This document shows, one piece after another, positions 39,501 through 45,500 of a stretch of DNA of 64,000 nucleotides. Each line of letters opens with the position of its first letter. Position 1 is the stretch's first letter. A model generated the notes under the pieces. The model was not told the DNA's origin, did no database searches, and saw only the letters and a list, made by a program, of their open reading frames with translations. Origin of the DNA: Branchiostoma floridae (Eukaryota; Chordata; Leptocardii; Amphioxiformes; Branchiostomatidae); contig NC_049997.1 in NCBI RefSeq assembly GCF_000003815.2, positions 7,281,901-7,345,900 of the forward strand, written 5' to 3'. Both the position numbers and the translations under genes were made by a program.

Positions 39501-42500
39501 TTAAATGGGCAAGTGTGCGGACGGGAGTTTTGGTTCTACGTTTTTAGAGTCCTTGTCGTAGTAGTCTTTGTTTGGTGCTACAGTCTGTCTTTGCTATTGG
39601 TGGATTGTCTGTTAGATGTTCAGTATGTGTGGTCAGTCCTTCACTATGGTGTTCTCCTTCTACTCTCTAGTCCTCTTTATAATTTCCAGTTTGCGTTGAT
39701 GTGTCGTTTCTTGGCAGAAGGGTGGGCGGGTGCAAGTCTGCCTCGGGTGGAATGGCACATTCTTTTTCTTTGTTTCCATTCATGAGTTGTTTCTTCTTAT
39801 ATTATGATGGTTTTCAGTTTGGTCTCTGTCTGTATTACTAAAACTGTTTGTATACCCAAAATAACAAAGGGCCTTTGAAAGGGGCTTTGGAAGGGCTGGG
39901 TTAAAAGGTCCGTCCATTGATCCAACCATGGAAGAAAGCTGGCATAAGGCATTGCCGCTTTGTCAGTTGTTTCCTAGGTTGATCTTCAGGCAAAGCCTCT
40001 AGACTAAGTGCTGCGTAGACCTGCGATTGTACAAAGTGTGTTTCCCTACCTCTGTAACACACCACGCCGATGGGAGGAGGTAAGAAGAACAGGACTTTTA
40101 ATCACTTTACTTTTTGTTATTGTTTTTATGTGCAAAATAAACAAACAAACAAACAAACCTCTGTAGCACACCACACCGATGGGGGGAGGTGAGAAGAACA
40201 GAATCCTTCTCCTGAGCAGGGCATACTTCCACAGGACGAAGATCTGCTCACCGAAGAACTTCAGGAACTGGGAAAAGCAGCCGGCAGGATGGNNNNNNNN
40301 NNNNNNNNNNNNNNNNNNNNNNNNNNNNNNNNNNNNNNNNNNNNNNNNNNNNNNNNNNNNNNNNNNNNNNNNNNNNNNNNNNNNNNNNNNNNGAGCTAAA
40401 TTCTTGATTTGTAAACGGGGCTTAAGGACAATACGTTAATGTGTCCTCTACTGTTCATTGTACTTGTCAAAAAGAGCTGGGGCAATTTCCTTATAAATAC
40501 TGTATATATCATCTGTCTCAATATGTGAAAGGTGAGCTAAACTGGTTTAATATCACATTGATTTTGATTTCAGAAGACGACACATATCCAAACGGACTTA
40601 CAAAATGTAACTTACCATTGTTGAAGAGGTTCTGAATGAGACCTAAGCCTGGTCTAGTCTCGTATTCTCTCAATAGACGAGACTAGACCATTCTCCGCAT
40701 CCAAGATGTACTGACAGACATAAAAAATTTGGAGGTACGCTCTCTGCCTTTAATAAATAGTCACAGTTCGAAGAAAATTGATAGTAACTGTACACCAAAA
40801 GGTAGTTACTCAAGCAACTGGATATGGTTTTGAAAAGTCTGAGATGACCGTTTCAAAACCATATCCAGTTGCTTGAGTAACTACTTTTTGGTGTATCTTA
40901 TTACCTGGATGTCTAACCTACATCGACGGATAGTAACTGTAACTTACCATCCCTTTCGTCAACAGCCTGCTCCAAAATGCTCACATCAAAACAGTACAAC
41001 AGTGCCATGAGCAGGGCCAGCGTCGGGGCCTCCAGCTTCCCATCGGGGCTGACTGTCTTCACCTTTTTCAGGTGCCTGATCAGACGGAGCGTGTCCTGTT
41101 TGGGCAGGGCTGTTTGGCAGGCCCAACAAAACAGGCACTCTGCAAGAGACATCTTTACCTCCTTGTACAGATCAGCAACCTGTGAAAAAGATGATTAAAA
41201 ATTTTCATGTTTGCATACATCAGCTATTGTGGCTCTTAAGTCTAAGATGATGTCATTCTGTATGCTCTAGCTGTTGAATGACATACACAGGGCTCGAAAT
41301 ACTTTTTTCTGCATACCTGCACTGTTGCAGGTAACACTGAAAATTACCTGCATCAGACAAATTTTACCTGCACCACTCTGAATTAAGGAAGTATGATTCA
41401 TACTAAAATTGTTCAGGAACCATTGCAATTTTTCTTATATACTTCATATGTGATAACAGTTAATGCAGCTAATAACATTATCCATACACCTATATCAAAG
41501 CAATGTCTAAAACCCAGTACATGGACTAGTGCAGATAGATACCAGAAGTACCTGCACAGCTCCAATTTTACCTGCACTAACGTGCATATGCAGGTGGTAT
41601 TTCGAGCCCTGCATACACCTATTACCATAACGCCCAAACCATTCTTGTGCAGGACAGTCACCACATTTTATGAGTAAGGTAGCCTGCAGCCATTCATTGA
41701 GAAAGTCTTGGGACAGATTTCAACACAAATTTCAGAGTTAGGTTTTAGAATGCCTTTGGCTGTTTGCTTGTGAATTGTTTTGTAAAACTAACGACCAAAT
41801 GACCCTGGTGGCTTGGGTAACTACCACTCCTAGAAATTAACAATTGCAGCCATTGAAAATATGCTTTATAACCTGTTTTCTGTGTTTTTGGTCCCCCAGT
41901 CCTCTCTCCTTTTCCAGTCTGGTCATTTCAGCAGTCCAGTCCAGACCATCCACAAGAGACAGCACCTTATTGGTCAGCCCTTCTTCCATCAGCTGATCAG
42001 TAAACTTGACAACCAATGAGGTGGTCTCTTCATTTACACCTAAGTTGGAAGGAAGTTGTGCAAGGTTAAGTTTCAGACTATCAACCACTAATTATTCACG
42101 TATTCTTATTCTGTATTACGATAAGGTACCCTATTTGCTTTATGCACCACAATGTGATTGGCTAGAACAAAATCTCCAATACATCGCTTTGAAGCTGTTG
42201 GTTTATCATCATCATCCGGGCGTGCTGGTTGCACAGATGGACATGACTCTTTTCCTTCATCCTTCCCTATCCTCCATAGCCTTGGGCAGTTCTTCAGCCG
42301 AGCAGCCAGAATCATCACAAAGTTGATGTATATATGTTTTGCGTGGTCTACCACTGCTTGCAGGACCATGTTTGGGAGTCCACAGCAGAATGTCACTAAT
42401 CGTAATGATCTCATGTCATGGTTTATAAAATATTCCGACAATTTCAAAAGACACATTGAGTAAGTCTCATCAATAAAGATCCATACTGTTCCAAAGTCAC

Positions 42501-45500
42501 AATCTGGGACATTGAAAATTGTTCCTGAAAATACTAGAGATAATCCTTTGTCAAATCTTTTTAATTGACTTCTTAAGATCCAGTAATTATCATCTATTGT
42601 GTCCAACTCTCACCCAGAGTCCAATGTGATTGGCTAGAACAAAATCTCCAATACATTGCTTTTAAGCTGCTGGTTTATCAAATATTCCAACAATTTCAAA
42701 AGACACATTGAGCAAGTCTCATGAAGAAAGATCCATACTGTTCCAAAATGCTCACAAATTGAGTGGAGTCACAATCTGTATCATTGAAAATTGTTCTTGA
42801 AAATGTTGGAAACAATCCCTTACTTATATCTTTCTAATTGACTTCTTAAGATCTAGTAATTATCAACTTTTTCACAATTTGTCCAACTCTCACACACCCA
42901 GAGTCCAGGTTCTGCCCTGAAAATGTTGGAAACAATCCCTTACTTATCTTTCTAATTGACTTTTTAAGATCTAGTAATTATCATCTATTCCAGAAAGTGT
43001 CCAACTCTCACCCAGAGTCCAGGTCCTGCCCTCCCGTGCCTGGATGATCGTCCGGAGAGAGTTGACCAGACTCCTACGGCCATCGTAGTACAGAAGGATG
43101 GCCACCAACCCACGGGTCAGGCCGGGGAACTGGGGCTGCTGCTGCTCTGCTAAATAAACAACAAACAAACAAACAATGTGTTTTAGTATGAGAGCAACCT
43201 GTAAGTCTAAAAACTCTCTCTCAAACCTCTAGACTAGAGTTACATGAATTCCCACCCAAGCATGACCACCCAGTGTTCTAACCAGCCTGAATTTTTTTTC
43301 CGTCTTTTCTGATTTGGAATGAAAATCCTGTTGAAGTTGTGATGATCCTAGGGAGTCCGAAGGCATGCTCCCCAGGAAAATTTTGAAATCTAGACCCTCT
43401 GAAATGCTATTTCCTTTATTTTGAGGCAAAATTTGCTGGTAGACTCAGAATGGTTCAATTAATATCTTTGTATGATGCTGATTTTTGTCCATCACTGAGG
43501 ATGGAAAGGGCAAAATATTTGTCAGTCCCCAGCAGCAAAATTCTGTCAAAGGATGGAAGGACGGATGACGACTAGAACCCATACCTGTCAATAACAGTTC
43601 CAGTACAGCGAACTCGTTGGACTAGAACCCTTACCTGCCAGTAACAGTTCCAGTGAAGCAAACTCGTTGAGGTTGAAGAGATCACTGAGGATGAGCACCT
43701 CCTGTATAAACTGTGTGGGGAGGGTGCGGGGCGTCGGCTGGCCCTGGATGACCACGCCCTCCGTGTTCGCCTGCTTTATCTGCTGTCTCTGCTGAGAGTT
43801 CTTTGCCTGGGAAAAAATAAAAGAAGAAAAAGAGCTTTTAGTTTAAACTTAAGGTTGAGGATATATGTTCTATATTGTATATATATATATATTACAAGGC
43901 TCAAAATACCACCTGCATATGCAGGTTAGTGCAGGTAGAATTGGAGCTTTGCAGGTATTTCTGGTATCTACCTGCACCTAACCTGCACTGGGCCATGTAC
44001 TGGGTTTTATACATAAAAAAACTTTTATGTAGGGGTATATGGGTTGTTATTAGCTGCATTGACTGTTACCATCTATAAAGTATAAAAGAAAAAATAGCAA
44101 TGGTTATATGATCCATATATATACTAACTTCCTAAATTCAGAGTGGTGCAGGTAAAATTTGCCTGGTGCAGGTAATTTTCAATGTTACCTGCACCAGTGC
44201 AGGTAGGCAGAAAAAAGTATTTCGACCCCTGATATAGTACTATTAACTCTAATGGTACTTGTATCAAGTACTATCAGAGCTTTGTTGCTTACCTGACCAG
44301 CAGCATTATACTAGCCTGGTATCCAGCCTTATTATAGCTACCGTGTCTCTTCTGTCCTCTCCGCAAATATATCAGAGAGGACAGAAGAGACTTGGGAGAT
44401 ATAATATGGCTGGATACCAGGCTAGCATTATACCTAACAGCAATTTTTGATTGGAAGTCTTAGTAGTACTCACTACTAGTAGTAGTAGGGTTAACCGTGC
44501 AGGACTTACCGGGTTCTGCAGCAGTGATAGGAAGTCAGGTTTGTGTTTTCTGAGCGCTCCCTCCAGGTCATGGTAGGCCTCAGGTCTCTTCTTCCACACA
44601 GCTGAATCAACAGTGTTGTACAGGTCTTTGTACGGGCCCCACACTCTGGCAACTGGGGAGGTATGAAGAGAGAGAACCAAGAGTTAAATACCAAGAGAGA
44701 CTATTGACTCAAAAGCGAACCATGTGTTACTCAGCACCAAGAGGCGACGTCTAGCGAAATAATTGACGTTAAACGAGGACAACAACAACAAGAACAAGAA
44801 CTGTCAGGTATAACTAGCAAAAACTGTTATTGCCAACAGCCTATTCCATGACTCCGTATCTAAACATGTGTATAACTTAAGATATCAGCAGAAATGTTAA
44901 CACAAGTCATTCGGAGTCTCCAGGGCTACTTGGCATAACATCCCACGGGCACACTTACCTCATATGCCCTGTGAGTAGTTGGTGGGGTCACGTGGTGTTT
45001 TGGTTACGTGTGCAACGCATGCCGAGTGCGTGCCGACAGTCGGTGTTTGTCGGTAAATCGCACTTCGGGTACCTTCTGCATCCGTCGGAAATCTCCGTCG
45101 GAACATTCGGCACCCACTCGTGCAATCCCGGGTACAACGTACTCAAATGTCGGGTCACACTCGGAACACCAACCCCGGCAGTTCAGCCCGGGCGATCCGA
45201 CAACAATACCTTGGCCTACCGCCTATGGACTGACTTCACTCTTGGACCTCTCTCTCATTTTCTCCAAGACTTACGGACTTGAGGTTTTCGGCGTCATATT
45301 CGTAACAAATCTACCTACCTGTGATATCAATTTGATTTTTGTTAAGACTTGGAGAATTTTTTCTAATTTATCTCAAAGTTACGACATACAAAAATGGGGA
45401 ACGTATCCTGAAAGTGCCTCTGTTTCGGCCAATCTTCTACAAGTTTTCGCCAGAGAAAGATATGGTGCCTTCCTTTTACGCCCCTCTAAGCTTTCCACAT

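Larger units (their letters stand above)
33440..40158 (+). mobile_element. Full-length non-LTR retrotransposon, Tx1/L1-like, both ORFs open
   Basis: About 6.7 kb: a 5' leader with tandem repeats (33453-33820), ORF1 (34149-36038), a 14-nt spacer, ORF2 (36053-39547), a 3' UTR and a tail of AAAC repeats ending at 40158. Domain order (zinc-knuckle ORF1, APE endonuclease, reverse transcriptase, Cys/His C terminus, no RNase H seen) fits the Tx1/L1 lineage. It lies antisense in the place of missing NUP205 exons. The 5' limit is uncertain and no target-site duplication was found. Both frames are undamaged, so the copy is young and may be active. Confidence 0.85.

Noticed and set aside
42106-42606. 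166-codon minus-strand frame as a gene
   Set aside because: It spans a recent 220-bp insertion in a duplicated intron segment and is open on both strands in part; no family recognised.
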